Origin: Arion vulgaris
Lineage: Eukaryota > Mollusca > Gastropoda > Stylommatophora > Arionidae
Length of the DNA stretch: 64,000 nucleotides
Direction: 5' to 3'
NCBI GenBank assembly: GCA_020796225.1
Contig: CM036758.1
Coordinates: 26,955,897 to 27,019,896, forward strand
This document shows positions 25,711-37,214 of this stretch, in pieces. The position numbers and the translations under genes are program-made. Position 1 is the first letter of the stretch. The number at the start of each line of letters is the position of its first letter. The notes under the pieces are model-generated. The model had not been told where the DNA came from. It ran no database searches and saw only the letters and a list, made by a program, of their open reading frames with translations.

Positions 25711-26150
25711 TGCAAATTCTTTGAAATCAATAGTGGCTTTGTGTCGGGCAGTACATTTTTCACCCATATATTTCTAGGTTGTTTCTTTCTGCAGCCTAGT
25801 TACGAGGAAGTATTTAAAATATGAAACAGGAAATCAGGTTATACGAAATGGAATGACGGTGCAAAATCTATGAAGCTGAAAATCACATGAAGTATTAACA
25901 ATGTTCACTGTTTCTTTATAAACAACCTTGCACTTTAAAGAAAACATTGCTATTTCGTTGAAGTGCTTAGTCGTCTCTTATATATTTTTGTATACTGTAT
26001 GCATCACACGTGTATGCTTATATTGTCTGCATCACATGGCTTGCTGTGTAAAAAAATATTCTATTTCCTCTCATGCGCTGTCAATTTTTCGTTTCCATGT
26101 TAATTTCGTTTGATATGGAACGATTTTTTAAAGTAACCTGACTCTTGTCA
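25711..26150. other. Region upstream of the Y-box promoter
   Basis: No repeat was recognised. It probably includes distal promoter sequence. Confidence 0.4.
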
Positions 26151-26151
26151 G

Positions 26152-26198
26152 CCAATACAAAGATTCCTTTTCAGTGACGTCAGAAAAGTTTATCCAAT
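26152..26198 (+). promoter_or_regulatory. Putative Y-box gene promoter motifs: two CCAAT boxes and a CRE
   Basis: About 125-170 bases upstream of the Y-box ATG lie CCAAT at 26152-26156, a perfect CRE palindrome TGACGTCA at 26175-26182 and a second CCAAT at 26194-26198. The spacing suits a proximal promoter. I see no TATA box. Y-box proteins are named for binding the inverted CCAAT (Y-box), so self-regulation is conceivable, but that is inference. Confidence 0.5.
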
Positions 26199-26323
26199 CG
26201 CGTGCAAGAATGTTCGCTAGCCGGATCCCTGGTTCATTGCGAGAAAGGACATGGTAAGGGAAAGACCGTGAGGAAAAGTGGGTTTTTTTTAGTAGTACCA
26301 ACTAACGGCATTTACCATCTGCC

Positions 26324-29300
26324 ATGGCCGACACAGAAAATCAGTCTGAGGTTGAAAACAAGCCGGCGCCTGAACAAAAAGCAGAACAAAAGGAAAAAAA
26401 AGTTATCGGTATGTAAAACCGTTATTTCGAATCGTCACGATATGAATGATGTTTTAGATTTTCACTTGTTCAAAGCGTTTAGTTGCAAAACTGTCGATTA
26501 GTAAACCGGAATTTCCCAGGCCTCGTTTATCTATCGATCTTTACAATGATTCATTATTTTAAAAGAATTATTTGTCCATAAACTTTTTTCGTCTATTGCA
26601 GCTTCCCATATTACAGGAACCGTGAAATGGTTCAATGTCAAAAGTGGATATGGATTTATCAACCGGTAAGTTGCCGTTTGAGAGGTAGGTGGTGTTTGAT
26701 CCACTAACTCTGAACAACAGTAACGCTAGTGCTCAAGTTAGTTGCCGAACATTAGGGATTTGCAGTCGTGAGTCATAATCAGCGCACCTTGGTTCTTTGT
26801 CCATATTCAACCACGTGGCTCGGCTATTCGTTGGTGAAAAATATAATCAATCAAAATGTAAACTAGAATATATCCGCAGTTTCGCCCCGTTTGTATCACG
26901 AAGTATCAGATTAAACAATTTACATGAAAATATGCTGAAAACTGTCATGTCGGCCAGAAGAATTAGTAGGTCATGTGATGTCTGGGACACTAACTGACTA
27001 ACCTGACCGGGTTTATTATTTCAGTGTAAGGTGTTGATGGGGCAAGATTTTGAAGTGGGAGTTTTATTTTACATTTAATATTTTTAGCATGTCATCGAAC
27101 GGAAGAAATTAATTGGAAGATTTAATTTCAATTTGAAATATATTCATTGAAAAATCATTGGATCTGACAAGTGACTGGTCTGATGACTAACAACAAATTT
27201 AATTACTGCCTTTTATTTATGATAATTAATGATTAACAGATTATTTAAATTATATATAATTAAAATGTAATATTGAAAGACTAGATTTTCAAATGATATT
27301 GACTTAAACTTGTGTGAAAAGTGGTGGTTTGGAATAAATTTGATAATTTAGCCCACTATGACTTTAAAAAAATAGTTTGCAAAATTACTAGTAAATTAAG
27401 TAAATTGATTACAAATACTTGAACCAAGAGTATTCATGGAATATGTGCATTTTTAAAAACAAATTTCAGTGTTAGCGAGGACTGAATATGTAGTTTGGTA
27501 TTATTTAATCTTCTTTGCGTTAGTTCTTTATGACCAATTTTAATCACTCTTTGTGATATGTTTGATCTTTGCCAAAGAACGTGTATACGTTGCACATTGG
27601 TTTGGTAGGCTCCTAAACGCATAGACTTCTACACATTTAGGACACATGTATCCGATTTCAGCCAAACCTCCTTAGTGCCTATTACGACATGAGTGGCAGG
27701 TAACAGTGGTTCTATTCTTTACACCCCAAATTTGGACCCGTAATGAATTGATGGATTGAAAATATAAGTTTAATAAGCGAAGTAGTAGAACATACAGAAT
27801 TCTATCCACCCATTAGAACAAACTTCAGACCGTGTTAGTTCTTCCTGTGACAACTTACTTGCACAATCGAGGTCTTTACGTACCTTTAGGCGTGTTTAAA
27901 AAATCCTTTATCAGGTCTGTGTATGATTAGCGTTCACTGGGAAAAACAATTCAAAGAAAACTCAAGGTCATTGAGACCTTGAAGTCAAGCAACTTTTGAA
28001 ATATAAAAAAAAGCTTCAGTTCCCGGCCAGATTTAAACTACAAGAGTCAGAGTACCATGTCGATGAAGCAAACTATTGAATAGACAACCCAACCTGCTGC
28101 CTTGTAGGTTGGCTGGGGACAGCGCAAGGCTAACAGCGCGAACCCAGTAAATGCTGGTTGAAATCGGACACTTCACCGAAGAATAAGCACTAGAGCTCCA
28201 AATGGTACGACGATGTTATGTAAAACACGTTCTTGGCAACGACTGTTTATATATCACAATAAGAATGATCAAAAGACGATCGAGAAAGAATGGAAAACCC
28301 CAAAGAACAGCGGTATTTAACCTTTTCCGCTCGAATGGTTACCGGGGCCCAAATTTGGGGTGCAAAGAATAGAACCACTGCTACCTGCCACACATCGTGA
28401 CTAAGGAGGTTTGGCTGAAATCGGATGCATGTTTCCAAAATGAGTATGCGTTTAGGGGCCTACCAAACCAATGTGCAACATATACACGTTCTTGGCAAAG
28501 ATCAAACAGCACAAAGTGATTAAAATTGGTCGTAAAGAACGAACACAAAGAACCTTTTCATTACAGATGGGCCCCTTTTAAATAATTATCTTTTGTGTTG
28601 CAGTGGACCTCCAAAATATTCCCATTTATGAAATTGTTCAAGAATGAATTCTTTTCTACTATTCAATTTGAATGAATCCTATATCACACAGTACTAATTT
28701 ATTTGCTTTATTTATCTTTCCACATCTAGTAATATCATTTGTTTAGCTTAAATATTCTAATGAAGTTCAGTTTTAATAGGATGAGGCAATGCCCTCTTAA
28801 CATATCCGTTTGAATAAAATTTACCGGTGCTCAACAGTATATATACTATTTCCAGAAGCATGTCGTTACAGAAAAGCATGAACACTTCCAAAGCTGTCTT
28901 CAATAGTTCTGGAGAATATGTATGATCCTAGCTATTTGCAAGGGATTATCTTGGAATTTCTGAATATTTCTATGAGCTTGTCTTCCTCTGCTGCTGTAAT
29001 CCCATTTCTTATTTCCTACATTTATTGAAAATGGATCTGAAGTGTTTGCTTGCTTTCAATAGTAAAATATCTGAAGCTTTAAGTTTAACTACTGCAAATC
29101 ATTCAAATGTCATGTGATATCTCTTTATTGAAGATATAAAAATGTTTTTTTAAATGTGGAACTTTATTTTTTGGTCAAGTAGATGTCCCGATTTAATCAT
29201 TGCTTTGATCTTGTCAACTGGAAAAATATTTCATTGAGGATTTAAGTTGAGAGTAGTTATTTATGAAATAACAGCAGATTGGAGTGAAGCTACCAAAGAA

Positions 29301-32300
29301 AGGGGATCCTCAGAAGTGCAAAAACTGTAGAGGAATTATGTTGTCAGTTCCAGGAAAATACTAAGCAGCATCATCCTGGAGAGATGCCATCGATATAAAA
29401 CTAAAAGATGAACATACAGGCATCTGACCAAATAGATCGTGTGCTGACCAGATAGCCACATTACACATAATAATAGAGCAAAGTATTGAATGGAAATCCC
29501 CACTTTATATTGGATTTGTGGATTAGGAAAAGGCTTTTGATAGTGAAACCCTTTGGAAATTGATGCAACACTGGGAACCCACAGAAAATTATTAACCTAA
29601 TAAAAGCAATATATATAGATATTAAATGTACGAGTTCTTCATGGAGGAACAGGAGTGCGACAGGGATGGGATGCCTTCTATCAACTTTGTTGTTGACAAG
29701 ACTGGATTGTAAAGACTGCAGTAATTACCACCGGGCTGCCAGTAACAACCCACCACTCTCGTTTCTAGCACTGGCGCTCTATAGCACCACACTGGGACAT
29801 AATTATAGTCCAAAGAACGACTTCTGCAATTGTAATGTGTTTATTGGTTCTTTCAGCCAGCTTCAAATAACAATAGAAATTAAATTTTTCCATTAACTGT
29901 TCTTTGCTTATTGGTAGACAAATTCACTTTTCTACGTTCTCATTTAACAAATGTATTATGGAGAAACTCTTTAGGTAGGTTATCTCCTACAGCAAAACAG
30001 AAACCATGATGGTTTCACTGTACTTTCATTGTTACAAGTTTCCATCCATCTTTTTACCATGTATTTTTTTAACTTTCCAAAATCTTTGCTGGATCACCTT
30101 ACTTTGAAAAAAAAAGTATGTAAAAGTTGTATAACCTCTTACATTTTAGATACTGCCAGCATTCTATCCTAATACCTAACCAAAAGATATTGCAACAAAA
30201 CTCAACACTTTTTATATTTTTCTCAAGATTGTCTCATTACTTACCTAGTTATATTCTGCTAGCGATCTAGTTATGGAAAATTCAATGCTCACAGAATAGA
30301 AGCAGCAAACAACATGCCAGTGAAGAATGCATTGTACTGTAAAGATCATAACATAGTGATTGGTTTTAATTTTAAAGTCTCTAGCATCAATAATGTAGCA
30401 GTTTTGACTTACCTGTTTTTTCTCATTTTTTCAGCGATGATACAAAGGAAGACATATTTGTTCATCAGACGGCCATAGTCAAGAACAACCCAAGAAAATA
30501 TCTTCGTAGTGTTGGAGATGGTGAGAAAGTTGAATTTGACGTCGTAGAAGGAGAGAAGGTATATTTGTTAAATTATTAAACATTTTATGCTAAGGTGTCA
30601 AGTTATAGTATTATAGGGTTGCAGTATTTGATTTCAATATTTACGCAAAGCTGTACTCGTTTTATAGTTTCTCAACACAAAAACAATTTTTGACAAAGCT
30701 ACCCATCGAGTATTTATATTCTAGCAGTTCCTGGAAAGTACTGTGCTCTTTTATGTGACTTATACCTATGTTTTCAGGGTATGAAGCAGCAAATGTGACA
30801 GGTCCCGAAGGTGGTAATGTGCAGGGCAGTAAGTATGCCGCTGACCGTCGTAGATTCAGAAGAGGTGGATGGTTTCCAGCCTATCGAGGTGCAGCACGAG
30901 GAGGCAGACCTAGACAGGTGATTACAAATTATTTTCATTCATTCAATAGTATTTTATTCTTTGGGGTCTTTGTGCGCAAGTGGTTACGCAGCTGGCTGAC
31001 ATTACAAATGTTGCTGGTTCAAATCCAGACCACACTATTCTGTTCACATACCATTTTTTCTGGAGATCCCTACTGAGTTTGTGCTTTATGCAATACTCTT
31101 CGACAGGTGGCATTTCTGTGTATACAGATCACATGGGGTAAAAACCATGTGCCAATTCATCGTATACCTTTTTTTCCCCCCAAACATTCACACAACCCAT
31201 TAATTGTCCATCCGATAGCAGGAAAATGTCAAAGTAATATATCAAGAGCTTTATATTAAGTATAGTCTTTTACTGGAAATTTTTGTTTTGTGGAGATTAA
31301 AGAAATTGACATGCGTCACATTGGTTTTTATTTTTGTTTCAGAGCTTCCAGGAGGAAGAAGAATCCATAATGGACTTCCCATCTCCTAGGGGTCGTGGTG
31401 GTGGAAGAGGTAGACCGTTCTACCAGAACCGACGTTACTTTGGACCACCTCGTCGTGGTGGTGGCGGAGGCAGACAACAGTACTTGGAGGTGTGCATTTT
31501 AATTGTTTCCTTAACCCCACCCAAGCAGATATGTTGTGATTTTCAGATACCATATTTTTTGTTCATATATTATATATTTTATACCATATATATAGGGCAA
31601 CACACGACTACAAAAGAAATAGTCAAAATCAATAAATTAACAGATGTCAACACACAAGAGTCATATCTTCAAAGAGTCACAGATAATTTTGCTAAACTAA
31701 CTGAAGAAAGCAAGTCAGTAGAAGAAGAATGGACAGTATTTAAGAGAACTTTATTAGAAGCAGCCAAAGAAACATGCGGAACAGTAAAATACAGAGGTAC
31801 CCGACCAAAAATCACAACTTGGTGGAATGACGAAGTAAAACTAGCGGTAAAGGAGAAAAAACACAGATACAACTTATGGGCAAAAACAAACATCAAAACG
31901 ACCTCACTGAGTATAGAACAGCTAGAAAACAAGCCAAGGAGATAATAAAGATAAAGAAGTCTAAAATACAAGCATGGCAAGATTATGGCGAAACATTAAA
32001 TTCAGACTACAAAAATTCAACAAGACATTTTTTCAAGAAAATTAAAGCTATGCGGGAAAGACAAGAACAATATGACCCAACTGAAATTATTAACGATGAA
32101 AACGGCCAAGCTCTTAATGATCCAAAAATGATAATGAACAGATGGCGAGAATACTTTAGTGAACTTCTCAACCTACAACAAGAGGACCAACCGAACACTC
32201 AAGAACACATAGTAAATGTAACTTCAGAAGTAGAACACTATCAGAGATCAGAAATGCTGTAAATATGGCCCCACCTAATAAAACACTACCAGGCCCAGAC

Positions 32301-35273
32301 AATATCCCGGCCGACCTAATCAAAGCAACTAAAGAGGTAGGAATCAGCTGGCTCCATAGACTATTCAACCAAGTCTGGATCACACAAGAAACACCAGAAG
32401 ATTGGAGGAATGCTACAATTGTTCCCATCTGGAAGAAGAAAGGTAGCAAGAGGGACTGTACAAAGTATAGAGGCATAGCGCTACTGAGCCACACTGGGAA
32501 AATATTCTGCAAAATACTTGAGAAAAGGCTCCGCCACATCATCGAGCCACAGCTTAATGACTCCCAAATGGGATTCAGGAAGAACAAAAGCTGTACAGAC
32601 GCAATATTCACCCTCAGACAGTTAGTAGAAAGGACTATCGAATCCGACAAACAGTTACACGTTGCATTTGTAGATCAGGAAAAAGCGTTCGACCGCGTAG
32701 ATAGGCACAAGTTGTGGAAAATACTAACAACCTGTGGGGTTAATGAACACCTAATCAACCTTTGCAAGAACATTTATACTGACAGCCAATGTACGATTAG
32801 AACAAATACAGGATTATCAGAAAAGTTTCACGTAGGGTCAGGAGTAAGACAAGGTTGTGTACTATCCAAGCTGCTATTCATCACGTACATTGACCACATT
32901 TGTAAATTACTAACACCAGCGAAGGAAACAACCTCGGAGAACTCTTAAAAGAATTTCTTTTTGCAGACGATCAGGCAATCATATCAACAACAGAAGAACA
33001 GCTACAACAACACATCAACAGACTCCAGTTAGCATGTACGAATACAACATGAGAATTAACATCGACAAAACAGAAGTAATGACATTCGCCAGAGAGAAAA
33101 CACTACCATCTCCATCGATAATCACCTACTAAATCAAGTAAAAGATTTCACATACCTGGGAGCATTTTTTCAGCAAATGGAAGAATAACTAATGAAATTC
33201 AACACAGATGCAACAAAGCAAATCAAATGATAGGGCAAATGGCGCCAATTTTAAGATGCAAACACGTCACCATGAACACAAAAGAGCAATGTTCAACACA
33301 ATCTTTCTCCCCACATTATGCTATCAGTGCCAAACCTGGACGCTGACAACAAGCGATAGAAGAAAACTAGTCACAACAGAGATGAAGTGTCTGCAGAATG
33401 CTAGGAGTAACAAGAAGAGACCGGTTGAGAAATGAAGACATCAGGAAAAAGTGGGTACAACATCAGTACTAGACTTCATCAAGAAACAACAAATTAAATG
33501 GTTCGGTCACGTAAGCAGATTACCATCAGACAGTGCACCCCAAAGAGCAATGCTGCTCCGATACAATGGGTACAAAGCAAAAGGCCGGCCACGCAAAAGA
33601 TGGACCTCAGAGATAAGAGGCGACGAAAGAGACTATCTACGAATCGCATACTAGGGCCCGTTTTAGAAATCTCTTCCTGACCTGACGCTGTGAGGCATAC
33701 AGGATTCGAGAAAGAAAGAAAGATACCATATATATCATTCAATATCTGTTCCTAATGAGTTTTGTTACTACTTTCTTCTTGTCTCTGGACTGTTACCATG
33801 GGTTGGTGTCGTAGATGTCTGTTTTTATCTTGCACCCTCTAGTGGCTTGGGTGATAGCTATTTTTGCTCTTGGACAGAATTCTGCTATGCTATCTATCTT
33901 TTTTTGTGGTCTTCCTTTTGCCTTCTTTCCTGATTTTCTTTTGTATAAGAGTGTTTATTGCATCTGTTTATTGCTTTCTGTTAAATGATAAATTGTATTA
34001 TGTCTTCAACCAGGATCAAGGAGAGTTTCCTCTTCAGCGCGACCAAGGTTACCGTGGCCGACGTCCATTCTATCGTCGTTATTATGGCCCACCTCCCAGT
34101 GGCTATTATGATGGTTACTATGGTTACCAAGGTGGACCATCTCCAGGTGGACCCATGAGCGAGGCCGTGGGCGTGGTGGATTCCGTAGAGGCAGAGGAGT
34201 AAGTTTATAAGTCTTCTTTACATGAAAAAAGGAAATATACTCACAAATATATCTTTGTAAAATATAAACCAATTGGCATGCAATTATTGTACTCTTAACA
34301 ATCTGAAACAAGGACTACTGTTATTATATTGAACCAATACTTATGGTATGACGGTGTATCATGAACAAACAATCGTTGGAAGCCAGAGATGTGGTTTTTA
34401 CAGAGAGTGCTGAATCTTCCATGGACAGCAAAGAAAACAGTTTTAAAACAGGCTTGCACACAAAGAAACCTTATCAAAAGAACAACAATCGGACCATCAA
34501 GGTTCTTCCGGTATATCATGCAAAGAGCAGGCTTAGAACATTTGGTGACAGGTAAAGTTCAGGAAAGATGATATCATGGGGAACAGAGGGAGATGTTGGG
34601 ATTGTCTGACATTGTGGTTCGACAAAAGATTGTCAGAACTGCAACATGGAGAGACATGTACGCCGGCAAACATGGCACTTGATTGATTGAACAATGACAC
34701 ATTCTGAAAAAATTTCAATTTTCATTTGTTTTTACCTTCTTGCTTATATACATACCCCCATTCCTTACTTGCACAATGTAGGATTCTGAATCCAGCACTG
34801 TAGTATAACGTATCAATATTCACTGGGCTGTCAATAGCGAAGTCTACGCTTCTCTTGAGAAATGTATCGCATAAATTCTGAGGTTAGAGCCAAAGATTCA
34901 TGGTGTGTACACAAGCTACAGGAAGCCCTGATCGTTTGCATGGGAATCCTTTGAATTTGAAATCGGTGCTGTGTAGTCAAGGGGGGAGGGTGTATATCAA
35001 TAGCCATCACATACTTTGTCCAAAGTTATATCCAGTTATAATGTTGGCATAATGAAAGAGTTGAGTTAGTTTCACTTCATATTGTATACTATAAATATAT
35101 GTGACATGAAAGGTGTAGATGTAAGCTCAACTAAACTGTATAATTGTCTGGTTTTTTTGTTTGTTTTTGTGTAGAAAAATGGTGATGACAACTCTACTCC
35201 AAAGGATGACGTTAGCAACGACACCCTAAAATCGAATCCCTCCTCTACCACTGTTGAGAGCAAAGAGGACTAA
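26324..35273 (+). CDS. YBX1: Y-box binding (cold-shock domain) protein, complete seven-exon gene
   Basis: Exons: 26324-26408, 26602-26665, 30435-30558, 30778-30917, 31343-31489, 34014-34198, 35175-35273 (TAA at 35271). All junctions are GT-AG. The protein begins with a short acidic/charged N-terminus ([14 protein letters not shown]). The cold-shock domain follows: [17 protein letters not shown] contains the RNP1-type motif, DIFVHQTAI the RNP2-type motif, then the conserved [14 protein letters not shown] segment. After it come [24 protein letters not shown], and Arg/Gly/Tyr-rich basic exons (4-6) typical of Y-box C-terminal tails, ending in an acidic TTVESKED. Y-box proteins bind CCAAT (Y-box) DNA and mRNA, packaging mRNPs and regulating transcription and translation. 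The total is about 280 residues. Exons 4 (140 nt) and 6 (185 nt) are each one base short of keeping the frame, near 30778-30780 and in the PGGPMS/RGRGRGG stretch near 34157; this looks like sequence error. Intron 5 hosts a LINE with a TSD. Confidence 0.95.
27510..27740 (-). mobile_element. SINE1 copy in Y-box intron 2
   Basis: Runs from CTTCTTTGCGTTAGTTC to AAATTTGGACCCG. The last bases of the 5' end are lost and no TSD is clear. Confidence 0.85.
28085..28290 (+). mobile_element. SINE3 copy in Y-box intron 2
   Basis: Starts CTGCTGCCTTGTAGG, contains GCGAACCCAGTAAATGCTGG and TTCTTGGCAACGACTG, and ends GACGATCGAGAAAGAATGG. Confidence 0.8.
28328..28550 (+). mobile_element. SINE1 copy in Y-box intron 2
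   Basis: A 9-bp TSD, AACCTTTTC, lies at 28319-28327 and 28551-28559. It has internal small deletions. Confidence 0.85.
28560..29265. other. Y-box intron 2, nothing recognised
   Basis: AT-rich unique sequence. Confidence 0.4.
29270..29735 (+). mobile_element. LINE A fragment in Y-box intron 2
   Basis: [37 protein letters not shown] and EKAFD are LINE A reverse-transcriptase blocks. There are many frameshifts and no long frame. Confidence 0.8.
29736..30434. other. Y-box intron 2 remainder, nothing recognised
   Basis: AT-rich, with no repeat or exon seen up to the acceptor at 30434. Confidence 0.4.
30962..31200 (+). mobile_element. Old tRNA-like SINE in Y-box intron 4
   Basis: GTGCGCAAGTGGTTACGCAG (A-box-like) and CTGGTTCAAATCCAG (B box) stand at tRNA spacing, followed by a non-tRNA body. 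No TSD was found and there is no second copy in the window. Confidence 0.55.
31594..33722 (+). mobile_element. LINE B, 2.1-kb 5'-truncated copy in Y-box intron 5
   Basis: A perfect 13-bp TSD, ATACCATATATAT, lies at 31581-31593 and 33723-33735. It encodes the region before the RT ([15 protein letters not shown]), then RT blocks: [57 protein letters not shown] and FADDQAII. The C-terminal segment has [13 protein letters not shown] and [15 protein letters not shown]. It ends in short GAAA repeats (GATTCGAGAAAGAAAGAAAG). The reading frame breaks at least at about 31945, 32262 and 32948. It is the best LINE B copy here and lies in the sense orientation of the host gene. Confidence 0.95.
33736..34013. 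other. Y-box intron 5 remainder
   Basis: T-rich intron sequence leading to the acceptor at 34013. No feature was recognised. Confidence 0.45.
34360..34690 (+). mobile_element. LINE H C-terminal fragment in Y-box intron 6
   Basis: [38 protein letters not shown] and [14 protein letters not shown] are in the order of the LINE H C-terminus at 22165-22610. Confidence 0.75.
34691..35174. other. Y-box intron 6 remainder
   Basis: No repeat or exon was recognised before the acceptor at 35174. Confidence 0.4.
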
Positions 35274-35597
35274 ACAGAATGGAAAAACTACAACAGTTAA
35301 ATAGCCGACAACTAAGTCTACCATTCTTTTTTTATTTGTGTGTCCTTGTATGTGCGTCAGACAACCCAATGACTTGATTGAAACAACCTAACATACAGTG
35401 AACATAAAATATTTGGTGGTCATCTGGGAACAGGGTTGGCTCTTATGTTTATCTATCTTGAAGCTAAGAACCCTACCTTATTTGTTTGTGAAAATCAAAA
35501 CAACTCCCAGATCAAACACCTCCATTACAGCATGTATATTTTTTTTTTTACACACCTGCAGCAACCACAAACCAGAATACTATATAATTTATCTTAG

Positions 35598-35603
35598 AAT
35601 AAA
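35598..35603 (+). promoter_or_regulatory. Candidate polyadenylation signal of the Y-box gene
   Basis: A canonical AATAAA lies 325 bases after the Y-box stop codon, in non-repetitive AT-rich sequence that fits a 3' UTR. A weaker ATTAAA near 35876 is an alternative. Confidence 0.4.
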
Positions 35604-35970
35604 TTGTCACAAGTGACAACTTTTTTTAAATCATCTCTGAACTTGAACAATCTACTCCCGCACATTGCAATTTTCAAAAATCAGTTTTCTTATATGACAT
35701 AGATGGAGGTCAGTTGTTTTCACCTATGCAATTTTTAATTTATTATTTTTAGTAATGTTAGGTTTACTTGAATAGTTAGCATGTTGAAAAGACAAACTGG
35801 CAAGTTCACTTTTGACATAAATTGTACCAGTTTTTTTGACGTTGAAATGTTTTCTTGAGACAAATGCATGTGCTTATTAAACGTTTTGATAGGATTTCTG
35901 TACAGTGTTCATGTTGTTTTTTTTAATTTACTGCTGTGATACTTTATTTACTACTTATACATCACTCCTG
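35604..35970. other. Downstream of the Y-box gene
   Basis: AT-rich, possibly an extended 3' UTR. Nothing else was seen. Confidence 0.4.
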
Positions 35971-35979
35971 TTGCGGTGC

Positions 35980-36355
35980 TTGCGAGATATCGAGCATGAC
36001 TATGGAGATTACTGCTGCCTCCAGGGCTCTCATGGGTATCTCAACAGGTATGCCATGATTATCAGACCAAATGAATATGCTTCAAAGGATTTAATCTGGA
36101 AGTCTGCACATGTAATGGGTGGACAGCATTCAGATATCTCAAGAAAAAGGCGTAGTTAGAGTGCAGGGTAACGAGCGTGCCGACTTTCTTGCAAACAATG
36201 CCCTGACTCGAGAGCGGGCAGAGCTGATGTCAACGGATATAACACAAGGGCGACTCATCTAGCCCTAGAACGCAAATTAAAGCTTCCATCCATAAGCTCA
36301 ACGGTAAGAGTGGACATCCAATATCTTCCACCTGGGAATAGACAATAGAGGAGCG
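35980..36355 (+). mobile_element. I-like LINE RNase H/C-terminal fragment
   Basis: VQGNERADFLANNALTRERA is the last RNase H block. The following text (RATHLALERKLKLPS after a frameshift) equals the minus copy at 54910-55200. Confidence 0.75.
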
Positions 36356-36507
36356 GAGACTGCTACTTTGTTGGATTTTTTTTCGTTCGCCCTATATGAA
36401 TTCAAGCAAGTGTGTAATATGGCACCTCTGATTTAGCGTGAAACTTGCTTTCCGTATCGCCATTTAGACGAATTTTACTCTTCAGAGGTAAAGAATCAGA
36501 ACGTGGA

Positions 36508-36670
36508 ATCTGTTGCCTTGCAGGTAGACTGGTGACGGTCAAAGGCGAACCCAGTAAACGCTGGTTGAAATCGGACACATCGCCGAAGGACAAGCACCAA
36601 GAGCTCCAAATGGTAATGAAGATGTCACGTAAAACTACGTTCTTGGCAAAGGCTGTTTGTATATCACTAA
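36508..36670 (+). mobile_element. SINE3 copy
   Basis: CTGTTGCCTTGCAGGTAGAC, GCGAACCCAGTAAACGCTGG and TTCTTGGCAAAGGCTGTTTG match SINE3. The tail is missing. Confidence 0.75.
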
Positions 36671-36674
36671 GCAG

Positions 36675-37034
36675 TGGCGCTGGACCCCACCATAAATCAT
36701 GTATGACTGTAAATACTAGTAAAATAACCCAAAACCAAGATTTTTCCAAAAATATTAATCCGGCCCCACCAACAAAAATGATCATGTGCCGACACTGAAT
36801 GATAGCGAGAGAGAGAACATGTGGCAAAAGAATTCCACATGCAACATACAGATATTTTAGAAACTGACCCAGGAATGTGGGAAACCAAAACACCAGAGCT
36901 ATGAACATGGCCCAAATACATTTAGTAGTTCCAGGAATAACCTCAAAATATGCAAAGATCCAGGTCACCCCTAATGCCACAAGAGCCAGCATACGGACAC
37001 GGGTGTTCCCAGATGCTATCAGAAAGGGAGGCAA
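36675..37034 (-). pseudogene. Multi-pass membrane protein fragment, possibly a GPCR remnant
   Basis: The first 120 residues of a minus-strand frame are strongly hydrophobic, with several helices: RVRMLALVALGVTWIFAYF, CIWAMFIALVFWFPTFLGQF and KSWFWVILLVFTVIHDLWW. The LGVTWIFA phrase recalls transmembrane helix 6 of adhesion/secretin-type GPCRs, but I see no upstream exons or splice signals. The rest of the frame to 36402 is antisense SINE3. It may be an exon, a pseudogene or chance. Confidence 0.25.
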
Positions 37035-37049
37035 CGGAATCTACATTAT

Positions 37050-37210
37050 ACACCCCCATGGAAACAACCACTCTGTCAGCAGGAGAAACATGCACCAATT
37101 TTAGTGCAGAGGCAACAGCCTACCTTGCAACCGTAGAGATTCTCAACAACCAGCAGGTGGCAGCAAAAAAATATTGCAGTCTTTAGCGACTCAAGATCCG
37201 TTCTCCATAA
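37050..37210 (+). mobile_element. RNase H fragment of LINE F
   Basis: LSAGETCTNFSAEATAYLAT resembles SFTAGETCTIFRTEFRTL at about 48050-48110. It is short and broken. Confidence 0.6.
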
Positions 37211-37214
37211 CAAG

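Noticed and set aside
36402..36674. C-terminal half of the 210-residue minus frame
   Set aside because: It is antisense to a SINE3 copy.
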